Below are positions 1-8,562 of a stretch of 64,000 nucleotides of DNA, in pieces. The stretch lies in contig NZ_AOFT01000009.1 of assembly GCF_000348905.1 (NCBI RefSeq), positions 94,382 through 158,381 on the forward strand, read 5' to 3'. Within the stretch, counting starts at the first letter, position 1. Every line of letters begins with the position of its first letter. The stretch is from Bhargavaea cecembensis DSE10 (GTDB lineage Bacteria > Bacillota > Bacilli > Bacillales_A > Planococcaceae). The notes below the pieces were generated by a model. The model saw only the letters and a list, made by a program, of their open reading frames with translations. It ran no database searches and was not told the origin of the DNA. Made by a program: the position numbers and the translations under genes.

Positions 1-373
1 GTACGACCTTCCCATTCCGCAATACATTTGCAGAGGGGGCCGACATAGCTTTCAGGCTGTTCAATGATTTTTCCGCTTTGACGTGCTGGATGGTACCAAG
101 CGCTGCGTTCAGCAGGACCACGGACAGAATGACGATTGAACTCTCCACTTCCCCCAGAAACGCGGAGATGACGGCCGCAATATTCAGGATGATGACCAGG
201 AAATCTTTGAACTGGTCAATGAAAACGGCACCGGCACTTTTGCGCTTTTCTTCGTGCAGTTCATTAAATCCGTCTTTTTCCCGCTTCAGCCTGACTTCTT
301 CGTCTGTTAGCCCCCGCCCGATCGCTTCAGGCTCGTCCAATTGTGGCTTGACCGGTGTTAGCATGACACTCAT
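1..373 (-). CDS. Cation-transporting P-type ATPase, N-terminal fragment (continues off the left edge)
   Basis: Reading the minus strand from the ATG at 373 gives an open frame of 124 codons that runs off the window. A GGAGGG ribosome binding site lies 8 bases upstream. The N-terminal part has the cation-ATPase N-terminal pattern (GLTDEEVRLKREKDGFNEL), followed by a hydrophobic hairpin (FKDFLVIILNIAAVISAFLG, then VILSVVLLNAALGTIQ) and the start of the actuator domain (KAEKSLNSLKAMSAPSANVL). This is typical of P2-type calcium/cation ATPases, which pump ions across the cell membrane using ATP. The phosphorylation site (DKTGT) lies beyond the window, so the ion cannot be named. It is divergent from the gene at 546. 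Confidence 0.85.
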   Translation of the reverse strand, partial: MSVMLTPVKPQLDEPEAIGRGLTDEEVRLKREKDGFNELHEEKRKSAGAVFIDQFKDFLVIILNIAAVISAFLGEVESSIVILSVVLLNAALGTIQHVKAEKSLNSLKAMSAPSANVLRNGKVV

Positions 374-545
374 GCGGTGATCCCTCCATCGTGTATGGCT
401 ATATCTCATGCGGCGGACAAGTTCTTCTACATGATGAAGGTATGCATCGCAACCCTGTTCCATGCGCTTCCTGGCCGGCTTTTAGATGCATTTGTTTTTG
501 CCCGGAACAATAGAGGCTATACTTGATATAGGAAGGAGTGGCAAA

Positions 546-2600
546 ATGAGCGATTCCAATACAAACCGTCTGATTCATGAGAAATCCCCTTATCTTCTCC
601 AGCATGCCCATAACCCGGTCGACTGGTACCCATGGGGGGAGGAGGCTTTCCGGAGAGCAAAGGAAGAAAACAAGCCAGTCTTTGTCTCGATCGGCTATTC
701 CACCTGCCACTGGTGCCACGTGATGGCCCATGAGTCGTTCGAGGACGAAGAAGTTGCAGCGCTCATCAATGAGCACTTTATCCCCGTCAAAGTTGACCGT
801 GAAGAGCGTCCGGATATTGACGCAATTTATATGGATGCCTGCATGAAATTGACCGGACAGGGCGGATGGCCGCTTAACGCCTTCCTCACCCCTGACCAGA
901 AGCCGTTCTATATCGGCACCTACTTCCCGAAAACCGGCAAGTATGGCCGTCCGGGCATGATGGACGTGCTGCCGCAGCTGCACGATGTGTACACGAATGA
1001 TCCGGATCGGATTAAAGAGATCGGTGACCGGATGAAGGAAGCGCTCGAAGTCCGGGCCGAACCGGGCACCGGGGAAATCCCCGCTTCCACTCTCCATCAG
1101 GCATTCGGCCAGCTGGCCCGGCTGTATGACGGCGTCTACGGAGGATTTGGCGGAGCGCCGAAATTCCCTTCGCCCCATCAGCTTCTTTACCTGTTCCGAT
1201 ACTTTGAATGGCACGGAGAGCCGATGGCATACACGATGGCGGACCGGACGCTGGATGCGATGGCCTCAGGCGGGATCTACGACCAGATCGGTTCAGGATT
1301 CGCCCGCTACTCCGTCGATGAATACTGGCTCGTCCCCCATTTCGAGAAGATGCTCTACGATCAGGCCATGCTCATGCTGGCCTATACGGAAGCCTTCCAG
1401 ATTTCCGGCGACGAACGGTATGCCGGTATTGTAAACGACCTGTTCCAGTTCATCAGACGCGAGATGACCCATCCTGAAGGAGGCTTCTATTCTGCACTCG
1501 ATGCTGACAGTGAAGGGGCGGAAGGCACCTACTACTTGTGGACGGAAGAGGAAGTGTTCACGGTCCTGGATGAAAAAGAAGCAGAAATCGTCTGTGCGGT
1601 ATATGACATCACACCGGGCGGGAATTTTGAGGGCAAAAGCATCCCGAACATGGTCGGACTCAATATGGATGCCGTCACAGAGGAGTTCGGCATCACGGAG
1701 GAAGAAGTGGAGCGCATCCTGGACGAATCCCTGCCGAAGATGCTGGCTTATCGGGAGAAGAGAATCTACCCGCATCTTGATGACAAGATCCTCACCTCGT
1801 GGAACGGCCTGATGATCGCGGCTCTCGCCAAAGCCGGTGCAGCGTTCTCCGAACCCTCCATGGTGGAGGCGGCAATACAGGCAGCAGAATTTATCGGGGA
1901 TCACCTGGATGACGGAGACCACCTTTTTGCCAGGTGGCGTGACGGAGAGGCCAGGTTCCACGCTTATCTGGATGACTACGCTTACCTTATCTGGGGGCAG
2001 CTGGAGCTCCACCAGGCAACTGGTGATGACCGGTACGCAGAAGAAGCTGTGCGTCTTGCCGGCATCCTGGAAGCACGCTTTTCGGACGGTCCGGGAGGAT
2101 TTTTCTTTACCGACCGGGAAGGCGAAGTGCTTTTGACAAGGAGCAAGGATATACTGGACGGTGCCCTGCCGTCGGGCAACGGCATTGCCGCCATGCAGTT
2201 GTGGAGGCTCGGCAAGCTGACGGCGGATGAGCGCTGGATCCGGCGGGCGGATGAGATCATGACAGAATTCGCGGGAGAAGCCGGCCAATACCCGAACGGC
2301 ACTCTCAGCCTCCTGATGGCAAGAATGGCGTTTGAGGCCGGCGGGCGTGAGATCGTCGTGACCGGCAGCCGGCCGGATGACCGTTCGGATCTGCTTGAAA
2401 CGCTCAGGGCAGCTTTTCTTCCTTTTGATGTCTGGACAGAGCCGGGGGATGCCAACAGTCCTCTTTCCGGCCTGACAGAAGGGAAAAGAGATGACAGCCA
2501 TCCGCTGACTGCCTTTGTCTGCGAAAGCAATGTGTGCCGCGCGCCTGTCCATGGATCAGATCAGATTGCCGGTGCACTCGGCTTGGATGAGGGCGCATGA
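546..2600 (+). CDS. yyaL: YyaL-type thioredoxin-fold / six-hairpin glycosidase-like protein (DUF255)
   Basis: 684 residues. The start at 546 is chosen because GGAAGGAG sits 7 bases upstream and the protein then begins with the family's usual [15 protein letters not shown] segment; an in-frame upstream ATG at 486 lacks this support. Residues about 1-165 form a thioredoxin-like domain with a CHWC motif at 54-57. The rest resembles the (alpha/alpha)6 barrel of the N-acylglucosamine 2-epimerase/cellobiase class. The family is widespread and highly conserved but its biochemical role is not settled; a redox or thiol-linked function is only inferred from the CxxC. Its stop overlaps the start of the next gene by four bases, so the two are probably translationally coupled. 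Confidence 0.88.
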   Translation: MSDSNTNRLIHEKSPYLLQHAHNPVDWYPWGEEAFRRAKEENKPVFVSIGYSTCHWCHVMAHESFEDEEVAALINEHFIPVKVDREERPDIDAIYMDACMKLTGQGGWPLNAFLTPDQKPFYIGTYFPKTGKYGRPGMMDVLPQLHDVYTNDPDRIKEIGDRMKEALEVRAEPGTGEIPASTLHQAFGQLARLYDGVYGGFGGAPKFPSPHQLLYLFRYFEWHGEPMAYTMADRTLDAMASGGIYDQIGSGFARYSVDEYWLVPHFEKMLYDQAMLMLAYTEAFQISGDERYAGIVNDLFQFIRREMTHPEGGFYSALDADSEGAEGTYYLWTEEEVFTVLDEKEAEIVCAVYDITPGGNFEGKSIPNMVGLNMDAVTEEFGITEEEVERILDESLPKMLAYREKRIYPHLDDKILTSWNGLMIAALAKAGAAFSEPSMVEAAIQAAEFIGDHLDDGDHLFARWRDGEARFHAYLDDYAYLIWGQLELHQATGDDRYAEEAVRLAGILEARFSDGPGGFFFTDREGEVLLTRSKDILDGALPSGNGIAAMQLWRLGKLTADERWIRRADEIMTEFAGEAGQYPNGTLSLLMARMAFEAGGREIVVTGSRPDDRSDLLETLRAAFLPFDVWTEPGDANSPLSGLTEGKRDDSHPLTAFVCESNVCRAPVHGSDQIAGALGLDEGA

Positions 2601-3097
2601 AGGTTGTGATCCTGGGTGACACCCATATGCCCCGCATGGCCAAAGCCCTGCCTCCCCGGCTGATCGATGAGCTTGAATCTGCAGACCGGATCATCCATAC
2701 AGGGGATTGGCAGTCGCTTGAGGTTTTCCTCGCGCTCAAGCGCTTTGCGCCGGTCGACGGTGTATACGGAAATGCCGATCCGCCCGAGATCAGGGACCGC
2801 TTCGGCAGGGAAAAACGTTTTTCCCTTGACGGTACGACTGTCTGCCTCGTCCACGGTGACGGCAAGGGAAAGACCACTCCCCTCCGTGCACTGGAGACGT
2901 TCAGGGATGAACAGCCGGATATCATCCTGTTCGGCCATTCCCATATCCCCTATCACGAACAGCATGATGGAATCGTGCTGTTCAATCCCGGATCCCCGAC
3001 CGACAAACGGAGACAGCCGGAATTCTCGTTTGGCATCCTGGAAATCGGGCATGCCGGCTTTGCCCTGCGACATGTTTTCTACAGCAGCAAAGTATAA
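2597..3097 (+). CDS. YfcE/MJ0936-type metallophosphoesterase
   Basis: 166 residues, starting in an ATGA overlap with the gene before it. It is a single calcineurin-like phosphoesterase domain. Visible metal ligands are D8 and H10 (GDTH), D37 (HTGDW), N59 (GNAD), H86 (VHGD) and H114/H116 (GHSH). Proteins of this size act as soluble phosphodiesterases on small substrates; the natural substrate is not known. The overlap with the yyaL-like gene suggests a two-gene operon that ends at the hairpin beginning at 3100. Confidence 0.88.
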   Translation: MKVVILGDTHMPRMAKALPPRLIDELESADRIIHTGDWQSLEVFLALKRFAPVDGVYGNADPPEIRDRFGREKRFSLDGTTVCLVHGDGKGKTTPLRALETFRDEQPDIILFGHSHIPYHEQHDGIVLFNPGSPTDKRRQPEFSFGILEIGHAGFALRHVFYSSKV

Positions 3098-3099
3098 AG

Positions 3100-3130
3100 C
3101 CCGGAAGACGTGATGTCTTCCGGGTTTTTT
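3100..3130 (+). terminator. Rho-independent terminator after the phosphoesterase gene
   Basis: A 10-base-pair perfect stem (CCCGGAAGAC / GTCTTCCGGG) with a four-base loop is followed by six T residues. It lies three bases after the stop codon and closes the 546-3097 operon, separating it from the convergent phosphatase gene. Confidence 0.92.
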
Positions 3131-3135
3131 GAATC

Positions 3136-3720
3136 TCATGCATCCGACAGATGCTTTGTGCAGTTATAAAGTGTGCAAAGGTTCCGGTCGTCACGCATTT
3201 CCACGACCGTCACTGACGTATTGAGGATTCTGTCCGAATGCTCCAGATCGGGGACAAGCGCCCGAAGCAGCCGCCTGATAAAACCGCCGTGCGTGACAAG
3301 AAGCACCTTGTCCTCCGGCCGCTTCCTGATCTCTTCAAGAAACGCCATTCCGCGCGCAACCATGTCTTCATCAGGTTCCATTCCAAGCGAAGGGAGGAGC
3401 GACCGCCATTCACTGCCCCATTTTTCGATGCGGTCCTGTTCAGTCGTCCCTTCCAGCTGGCCGCCGAATACTTCCACCAGCCGGCCGTCAGTGACGAGCG
3501 GAATGTCCGGATTCGCTTCCCTGATGATTTCCGCGGTCCTGAGCGCACGTTTCATCGGACTGGCATAGATGATCTCCCAGTCCTCGTCCGCAAGACGGGC
3601 AGCCGCTTTTTCCGCCTCGGCAATGCCTTCGGGGTCAAGCGGGATATCCGAATGCCCCTGCCATTTCCGTTCCTTATTCCACGCTGTCACGCCATGGCGG
3701 ACAAATCCGATCTGTTTCAT
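3136..3720 (-). CDS. Histidine phosphatase family protein (phosphoglycerate-mutase-like)
   Basis: 194 residues. The start at 3720 is preceded by GGAGGG and gives MKQIGFVRHG, placing the catalytic R8-H9-G10 in the usual position; a longer frame back to 3801 has no family similarity. A second catalytic histidine lies in LLVTHGGFIRRLL. SPMKRALRTAE carries the conserved arginine and nearby glutamate of the branch. These enzymes remove phosphate from sugars, cofactors or proteins through a phosphohistidine intermediate; the substrate cannot be told from sequence. It is convergent with the phosphoesterase gene. Confidence 0.88.
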   Translation of the reverse strand: MKQIGFVRHGVTAWNKERKWQGHSDIPLDPEGIAEAEKAAARLADEDWEIIYASPMKRALRTAEIIREANPDIPLVTDGRLVEVFGGQLEGTTEQDRIEKWGSEWRSLLPSLGMEPDEDMVARGMAFLEEIRKRPEDKVLLVTHGGFIRRLLRALVPDLEHSDRILNTSVTVVEMRDDRNLCTLYNCTKHLSDA

Positions 3721-3798
3721 ACAATCCCTCCCACGCCCGCAATCGGGCCGTTCTCTATTACCTTTCGACCGGCAATCGCCGAATCCTTCCCGGAGGCA

Positions 3799-3823
3799 CA
3801 AAAAAGACCGCTGGAGCGGTCCT
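3799..3823 (-). terminator. Terminator after the EEP-family gene
   Basis: On the minus strand the stem GACCGC/GCGGTC with a four-base loop is followed by a run of T residues (A residues at 3800-3805 on the plus strand). It sits just downstream of the gene whose stop is at 3839. Confidence 0.8.
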
Positions 3824-3838
3824 TGGCGAAGAGTCTGT

Positions 3839-4708
3839 TCAGTTTGTGACGAGCGCTTCCCTTCCGTTCTGTCCGACTGCCGAAGGAATGATCAGTTCCG
3901 CCACGATCGGCATGTGATCGGATGCGTCCGTGTCGATGACACGCGCATGACTGATTTTTTCTGCTCCCCGGGAGAAGAGATAATCGATCCTTGCTGCAGG
4001 CTCTGTCATCCCCATACCTGAGGCATCTCTATGACGGCTCGGGAACGTGAGCGATTCTTCAGGCATGATTCCGGCAAATGCATCCCGGAATCGTGAGCGG
4101 ACTTTTTCGATTTCCGGGTGGTCCGGGACAGCATTAAAGTCTCCCGCGATCACTGCCGGGAAAAGCGTGGCTTCGGCGATCTCCAGAAGCTCGCCGATAT
4201 TCGACCGGAGCCCCTCTTCATGCAGGGCCAGATGGGTATTGAACAGGCTGAGGTAAGTTCCGCCGAGATCGATGACGGTTTCCAATACCCCTCTCGGCTC
4301 TGCATCTTCCGGAGGTTTCTCGACCTCCCGGTAGGAATGGTTCACCGCATATTTGATCGGAAAACAGCTGAGCACCGCATTGCCGTATTTCCTGGACGGC
4401 TGTCCGGGAACCAGCGGCGGCTCGACCAGATTCGGCCCGTAGCTGTACGACATGTCCAGCATGGCGGCAAGGCGGGCGGCCTGATCTTCAAAGCCGCTCC
4501 GGCCGGAATAATGGCTGTCCACTTCCTGGAGGGCGATGATGTCCGCACCGCTTGAGCGAATCACACCGGCGATCCGTTCAAGATCCACCCTGCCGTCCAT
4601 GCCACGGCCGTGGGCGATATTGTAGGACATGACGCTTACCGTCCTCACAGCTTGCTCTTCCTCAATTGCCGTCCGCCCAGCCATGGACACTGCCGGTTTT
4701 CCTGTCAT
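3839..4708 (-). CDS. Endonuclease/exonuclease/phosphatase (EEP) family protein
   Basis: 289 residues from the ATG at 4708, which has AGGAGAG five bases upstream; the frame is open further back to 4990 but the extra part has no family features. The EEP motifs appear in order: VMSYNIAHG, IIALQEVDS, FNTHLALHEEG, VIAGDFNAVPDHPE, RIDYLFSR and the terminal SDHMPIVAEL. These form the Mg-dependent phosphodiesterase/phosphatase active site shared with exonuclease III and neutral sphingomyelinases. No signal peptide is evident, so it is probably cytoplasmic. The substrate is not predictable. Confidence 0.88.
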   Translation of the reverse strand: MTGKPAVSMAGRTAIEEEQAVRTVSVMSYNIAHGRGMDGRVDLERIAGVIRSSGADIIALQEVDSHYSGRSGFEDQAARLAAMLDMSYSYGPNLVEPPLVPGQPSRKYGNAVLSCFPIKYAVNHSYREVEKPPEDAEPRGVLETVIDLGGTYLSLFNTHLALHEEGLRSNIGELLEIAEATLFPAVIAGDFNAVPDHPEIEKVRSRFRDAFAGIMPEESLTFPSRHRDASGMGMTEPAARIDYLFSRGAEKISHARVIDTDASDHMPIVAELIIPSAVGQNGREALVTN

Positions 4709-4917
4709 GAAATCTCTCCTTTTTGTGTGGTTTCTCTGACGGGGAAAATCACTGACCGTTTCCCTTCCTACTTTAGCCACACAACATGATGAGAGTGTAA
4801 GGGCTGTGTTAAAGATTGTAAAGTTGGCTTGCCCGTGTTCACAAAATCTACAAAATCCGGGTGTGGAACATGGGTACCGCGGGCAGGATGGGCTTAAAAA
4901 GAGAAGGTGGTCCGGCA

Positions 4918-5220
4918 ATGAAAACCGACTCACTGAAGCATCCTTCCATTCTCCTGCTGCTCCTTTCCGTGGCCGATACCTATCTGACACTGACGGGCAT
5001 TGCGGGAGGTTATATCCGGGAAGCCAACCCCCTCATGAACGCCATACTGAAAATAGAGCCTGCCTATTTCTTCGCGGTGAAGCTTGCACTTCCTGCAATC
5101 CTGGTCGTCCTATCCCATGCGATCGGCGAATCGCGTCCTGTCCGTATCCTGATGAATGCAGCCCTCATCGTCTATGTCACCGTGTTCTTATTGCATGCGG
5201 TCTGGATTCTCCTGATCTGA
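4918..5220 (+). CDS. Small integral membrane protein, DUF5658-like
   Basis: 100 residues from the ATG at 4918, preceded by GAGAAGGTGG. Three hydrophobic segments are visible (about 9-30, 49-68 and 78-99), with the pattern SVADTYLTLTGIAGGYIREANPLM between the first two. This D-x-x-LT...G...E-x-NPLM layout is what DUF5658-type proteins show. The function is unknown. Its last 33 bases overlap the end of the convergent helD gene, so the two transcripts must overlap. Confidence 0.75.
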   Translation: MKTDSLKHPSILLLLLSVADTYLTLTGIAGGYIREANPLMNAILKIEPAYFFAVKLALPAILVVLSHAIGESRPVRILMNAALIVYVTVFLLHAVWILLI

Positions 5221-7449
5221 GCAACTGCCCAGAAACAAACTGAAATCACCGATCAGATGCAGCTCATGCATCGGCCGGGTCATGGCGACATACAGCAGCT
5301 TGCGGTCCAGTTCACTATCCCTGAACGGGTCACTGAACGCGGCGACCATCACCGCATCAAACTCCAGCCCCTTTGCAAGATGTCCGGGCACGACGAGCAG
5401 GCGGCCGGACTGTGGCACGGATCCCTGGCCAAGGAGCATCACTTGACCGTCCAGACCAGCGAGCCCTTCAGCCATCTTCTCCGCCTCACGCGTGGTCTTC
5501 GTGATCAGCGCGACCGAGTGATGGCCTCTGGAACGGATTGCCCGGTAAAGCCGGTGCACCGCTCCGGGATCAAATGCCCCGGCCTGGTGCACTTCCGGGT
5601 GCGGTCCGTGCCGGACCACCGGTTCCACAAGCGGAAGTCCGGCAGCGAGCCCGCCAAGCACTTTGTTTGCGGCTTCCATGATCTCCGCCGTCGTCCGATA
5701 GCTTTTCTGGAGTGTCCGGAAGGCTGCGCGCGGAAAAAGGTTCCGAACCGTCTCCCAGTCGCGCACCGACCGGTAGGAATGAATGCCCTGGGCAAGGTCC
5801 CCGACGATGGTGAACATATCGGTATCCAGGGCATCGCGGAGGGCTGCCAGTTGGAACGCACTATAGTCCTGTGCCTCATCAATGAAGACCGAACGCATCT
5901 TCCACTGATCCGGAATTCCCTTCAGGCGGGCCTGAAGATAAAGCAGGGCCGCAAGATCCTCGGTTTCCCACCGTTCTTCGGCCGCCGACTTTACAATTGC
6001 CTTCCTTTCCGCTTCAGTCCACCCGGCAGCAGTTTTCCGGATCAGCTCTTCATCCTTGAACCATCTCCGGTACTGCTGTTTAATGTTGTAGGCGGGAAAG
6101 CGTTTCATGTAGGCAGCCGCTGTTTTCTTTCCCTCCCGCTCGATAGCCGGAAGACGCTCATCCCGTTCGTCGATCAGACGGGTCGTCTGTTCTCGGCGCT
6201 TCCGGTCATCCCGGATTCCGAACAGCGCCTTGTCCAATGCCTGCTCGTAGCGGGCGGTCAGTGTGGATAAAATCTCCTTCCGCTTTCTGGCTGTCTCTGT
6301 CTTCAGAATGCCGGCAATCCGGTCAAGACGCTTCTGAAGAGGCAGGTAACTGAATTCCTTGAGGAATAACCGCCTGAGCCGTTCCTTTTTGATGATCCGG
6401 AACTTCTCGATATACACATCTTCAAACAGGCCGGCTATTTCTTTCTCAATCATGGCGACATACCGGTCAAGGGCATTCCGGTAAGCGAGTGACCCCTTCA
6501 GCCTCGAGAGAATCAGCGTTTCCCCATCCACTGCACTTCCTTCGGCAAGCTTTTCCAGCTTCCTGTTCGGATCCGCCACCTTCAGCTTCAGTCCGGTGGC
6601 ACCCAGTACAAACTGTTCAAAGGTGGTCTGCCGGATTTTATCGACACCGAGTTCGGGCAAGACGTCCGAAATGTAGCCGATGAACAATTCACTCGGTGCA
6701 AGAATCATCAGTTTGTCAGCCGGGAAATTTCCGCCCATCGTATAGAGGAAATACGAGATGCGATGGAGGGCGATCGTTGTTTTGCCGCTCCCTGCTGCTC
6801 CCTGGACGATGATCGGCCGCTTCAGGTTTGCACGGATGATTTCATTCTGCTCTTTCTGGATGGTCGAGACGATCTCCGTCAGCCGGACGTCCGCCTTTCC
6901 GGACAGCGCCTCCTGAAGAAGTTCATCATTCGTCGTCAGGTCGACATCGCGGATATCCGCCAGCTTGCCGCCTTCGATCTTGTACTGGCGCTTGGCATAG
7001 AGATGCCCCCGGTTCTCTTCCCCGTTCACCTCGTAGGTGACCTCGCCGATCCGGCCGTCATAATAGACGTTTGCAACCGGCGAGCGCCAGTCTACGATGA
7101 CCGGTTCCTGCGTTTCCCTGTGGAACAGCGAGGTCTTTCCGATGTAGAGCAGTTCGGCCCCTTCCCCTTCTTTTTTGAAATGGATCCGGGAAAAGTAGGG
7201 ATTCTGAAGGACCGCTTCCAGCTCTTCCTTCCGTCCTGCCGCCATCTCAAAAAAACGGGCATTCGTCAGGATATTGATGTAGCTCAGACTGGAGTCCAGA
7301 TGCTCCAGGTCGCCCATGGACTGCCTGATATTTTCCCTGGACGCTGCCGCTTCCCGCTCGGTTTCTCCGAGCAGCCGCTGCATATATTCCTTTGTGTATT
7401 CCAGCCGCTCCAATTCTTCCGCATAATCCGGATGATCCTTTGCTGCCAT
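5188..7449 (-). CDS. helD: HelD-type RNA polymerase recycling helicase (UvrD superfamily 1)
   Basis: 753 residues with GGGGGGAG upstream of the ATG. The N-terminal 60 residues are charged and likely coiled coil, as in HelD, where this arm enters the RNA polymerase secondary channel. The Walker A motif GAAGSGKTT is at 217-225, followed by ALHRISYFLY. Later SF1 motifs include VFIDEAQDYS, FTIVGDLAQGIHS, LQKSYRTTAEI and LLYVAMTRPMHELHL. In Bacillus, HelD releases stalled RNA polymerase from DNA. The length agrees with the Gram-positive HelD class. It overlaps the convergent DUF5658-like gene by 33 bases. Confidence 0.92.
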   Translation of the reverse strand: MAAKDHPDYAEELERLEYTKEYMQRLLGETEREAAASRENIRQSMGDLEHLDSSLSYINILTNARFFEMAAGRKEELEAVLQNPYFSRIHFKKEGEGAELLYIGKTSLFHRETQEPVIVDWRSPVANVYYDGRIGEVTYEVNGEENRGHLYAKRQYKIEGGKLADIRDVDLTTNDELLQEALSGKADVRLTEIVSTIQKEQNEIIRANLKRPIIVQGAAGSGKTTIALHRISYFLYTMGGNFPADKLMILAPSELFIGYISDVLPELGVDKIRQTTFEQFVLGATGLKLKVADPNRKLEKLAEGSAVDGETLILSRLKGSLAYRNALDRYVAMIEKEIAGLFEDVYIEKFRIIKKERLRRLFLKEFSYLPLQKRLDRIAGILKTETARKRKEILSTLTARYEQALDKALFGIRDDRKRREQTTRLIDERDERLPAIEREGKKTAAAYMKRFPAYNIKQQYRRWFKDEELIRKTAAGWTEAERKAIVKSAAEERWETEDLAALLYLQARLKGIPDQWKMRSVFIDEAQDYSAFQLAALRDALDTDMFTIVGDLAQGIHSYRSVRDWETVRNLFPRAAFRTLQKSYRTTAEIMEAANKVLGGLAAGLPLVEPVVRHGPHPEVHQAGAFDPGAVHRLYRAIRSRGHHSVALITKTTREAEKMAEGLAGLDGQVMLLGQGSVPQSGRLLVVPGHLAKGLEFDAVMVAAFSDPFRDSELDRKLLYVAMTRPMHELHLIGDFSLFLGSCSDQENPDRMQ

Positions 7450-7534
7450 CGCACTCCCCCCACATCCCTTAGTCCCTGCAGAAAACAGGACAGCATTGTA
7501 CCACTGCTGTCCGGCAGCTTCAACCGCTTCTTCC

Positions 7535-7828
7535 TTACTTCCGCTCTGTCTTCATGTAAGTCCGGCCATCGTACGACCGTTCCATCAACCCATAATCTAT
7601 AAAAAACCTTCGGATTGTTGCATAGTCCGGATAAGCACGCTTCAGGATTTCATTTACTTCCCGCTCACTGTAGGCTTTTCCTATTTCAAAACGGTTTGCC
7701 AGATGCTCTGCCACGATGAATTTTCTTTTCTCTTTTGAAGGAAAAACATCCAGCGGCCCGTCCGGCCCTTTCCTGAACAAGTTTTTCAATGTCTGTTCCC
7801 GCTCTTTATCCGATATGATAAAAGTCAT
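7535..7828 (-). CDS. DUF2087 domain protein
   Basis: 97 residues. The whole protein is one DUF2087 domain: LKNLFRKGPDGPLDVFPSKEKRKFIVAEHLA, then REVNEILKRAYPDYATIRRFFIDYGLMER and a final YMK. It is a small helical, possibly DNA-binding winged-helix-like domain of unknown role, sometimes found fused to ArsR-type regulators. It starts within an ATGA overlap with the upstream acetyltransferase gene and has GGGGG seven bases upstream, so the two are almost certainly one operon. Confidence 0.85.
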   Translation of the reverse strand: MTFIISDKEREQTLKNLFRKGPDGPLDVFPSKEKRKFIVAEHLANRFEIGKAYSEREVNEILKRAYPDYATIRRFFIDYGLMERSYDGRTYMKTERK

Positions 7829-8349
7829 TCTTGATCCCCCTTTTCATAGAGAACATTCAGATCCGGCCATCCATAGACCCACTCCTCATGCAGGTCACCG
7901 GCAATTTCTATCTGCTCTGCTCCGATCCGGCTGCCGCCAAGGGCCTCATAAAAATGGCGTGAAGGATTATTCCGTAGTACGCGAATGAGCAGTGAACGGT
8001 AACCCGCTTCCCTCAGAGCCATGGCAACCTGCCGGACAAGTTCACGGCCGGCCCCCTGCCCCTGGCATTCTTTCAGCAGGTAAATGGCATACAATTCCCC
8101 GTCATATCCCGGGTAGCTGCCGGACCGTTCCTGTCCCCCATTGGCAAAACCGACAATGCCCCGCGCTTCTTCAGCGACAAATGCCTTGGTGTGAAAAATC
8201 CCTCTCTTCCAGAGCTCCTCCCGCTCCTCTATGTTCAGTGATTCAAGGTATTCATCTGACACGATTCCCCGGTAAGTCGTCTTCCAGCTTCTCACATGAA
8301 CTTCAGCCATCCCTCTTTCGTCACCTGCTATTGCCCGTCTGACGATCAT
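7825..8349 (-). CDS. GNAT family N-acetyltransferase
   Basis: 174 residues, with GGAGGGG upstream of the ATG. The GNAT fold is recognisable: N-terminal IVRRAIAGDERGMAEVHVRSW, the beta-4 segment GELYAIYLLKECQGQGAGRELVRQ with the acetyl-CoA-binding Q-G-Q-G-A-G loop (motif A), and RVLRNNPSRHFYEALGG (motif B). It transfers acetyl groups from acetyl-CoA to an amine that cannot be predicted. It is the first gene of a two-gene operon with the DUF2087 gene. Confidence 0.88.
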   Translation of the reverse strand: MIVRRAIAGDERGMAEVHVRSWKTTYRGIVSDEYLESLNIEEREELWKRGIFHTKAFVAEEARGIVGFANGGQERSGSYPGYDGELYAIYLLKECQGQGAGRELVRQVAMALREAGYRSLLIRVLRNNPSRHFYEALGGSRIGAEQIEIAGDLHEEWVYGWPDLNVLYEKGDQE

Positions 8350-8429
8350 CAGGTCCCCTCCATTTTGCGGTTCGCAATTACCTGCTTGGTTCCATGTTGT
8401 CAGTTTTCCGCCCGTACCGCAATATGAAA

Positions 8430-8459
8430 AAGCCTGTCCGGCTTGTGCCGGACAGGCTT
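8430..8459 (-). terminator. Terminator of the ba3 oxidase operon
   Basis: A 13-base-pair perfect stem (AAGCCTGTCCGGC and its complement) has a four-base loop and T residues on the minus-strand exit side. It lies just after the stop of the 28-residue protein, placing that protein inside the oxidase transcript. Confidence 0.9.
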
Positions 8460-8463
8460 CGAT

Positions 8464-8550
8464 TTACATATCCTTTTCTGAACCAAGCTCCATCGCGATC
8501 ACCATGACAATGATCATGACGATCATGAATGATACAGTCATCAGCAGCAT
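8464..8550 (-). CDS. 28-residue hydrophobic protein at the end of the ba3 oxidase operon
   Basis: ATG at 8550 and TAA at 8464 give a 28-residue protein, with a strong AAGGAG eight bases upstream. It begins 12 bases after the stop of the oxidase subunit I gene and is followed by the operon terminator. Residues about 2-20 are almost entirely hydrophobic (rich in M, V and I) and end in a short acidic/polar tail ELGSEKDM, as expected for a single membrane span. I do not recognise the family. Context suggests a small accessory or assembly subunit of the oxidase, comparable in size to known single-helix oxidase subunits; that role is inference. Confidence 0.7.
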   Translation of the reverse strand: MLLMTVSFMIVMIIVMVIAMELGSEKDM

Positions 8551-8562
8551 TTGCTCATCTCC

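Noticed and set aside
78..380. Open frame of 100 codons on the plus strand
   Set aside because: It lies opposite the P-type ATPase start, which has a ribosome binding site and clear family sequence; the plus-strand product resembles nothing.
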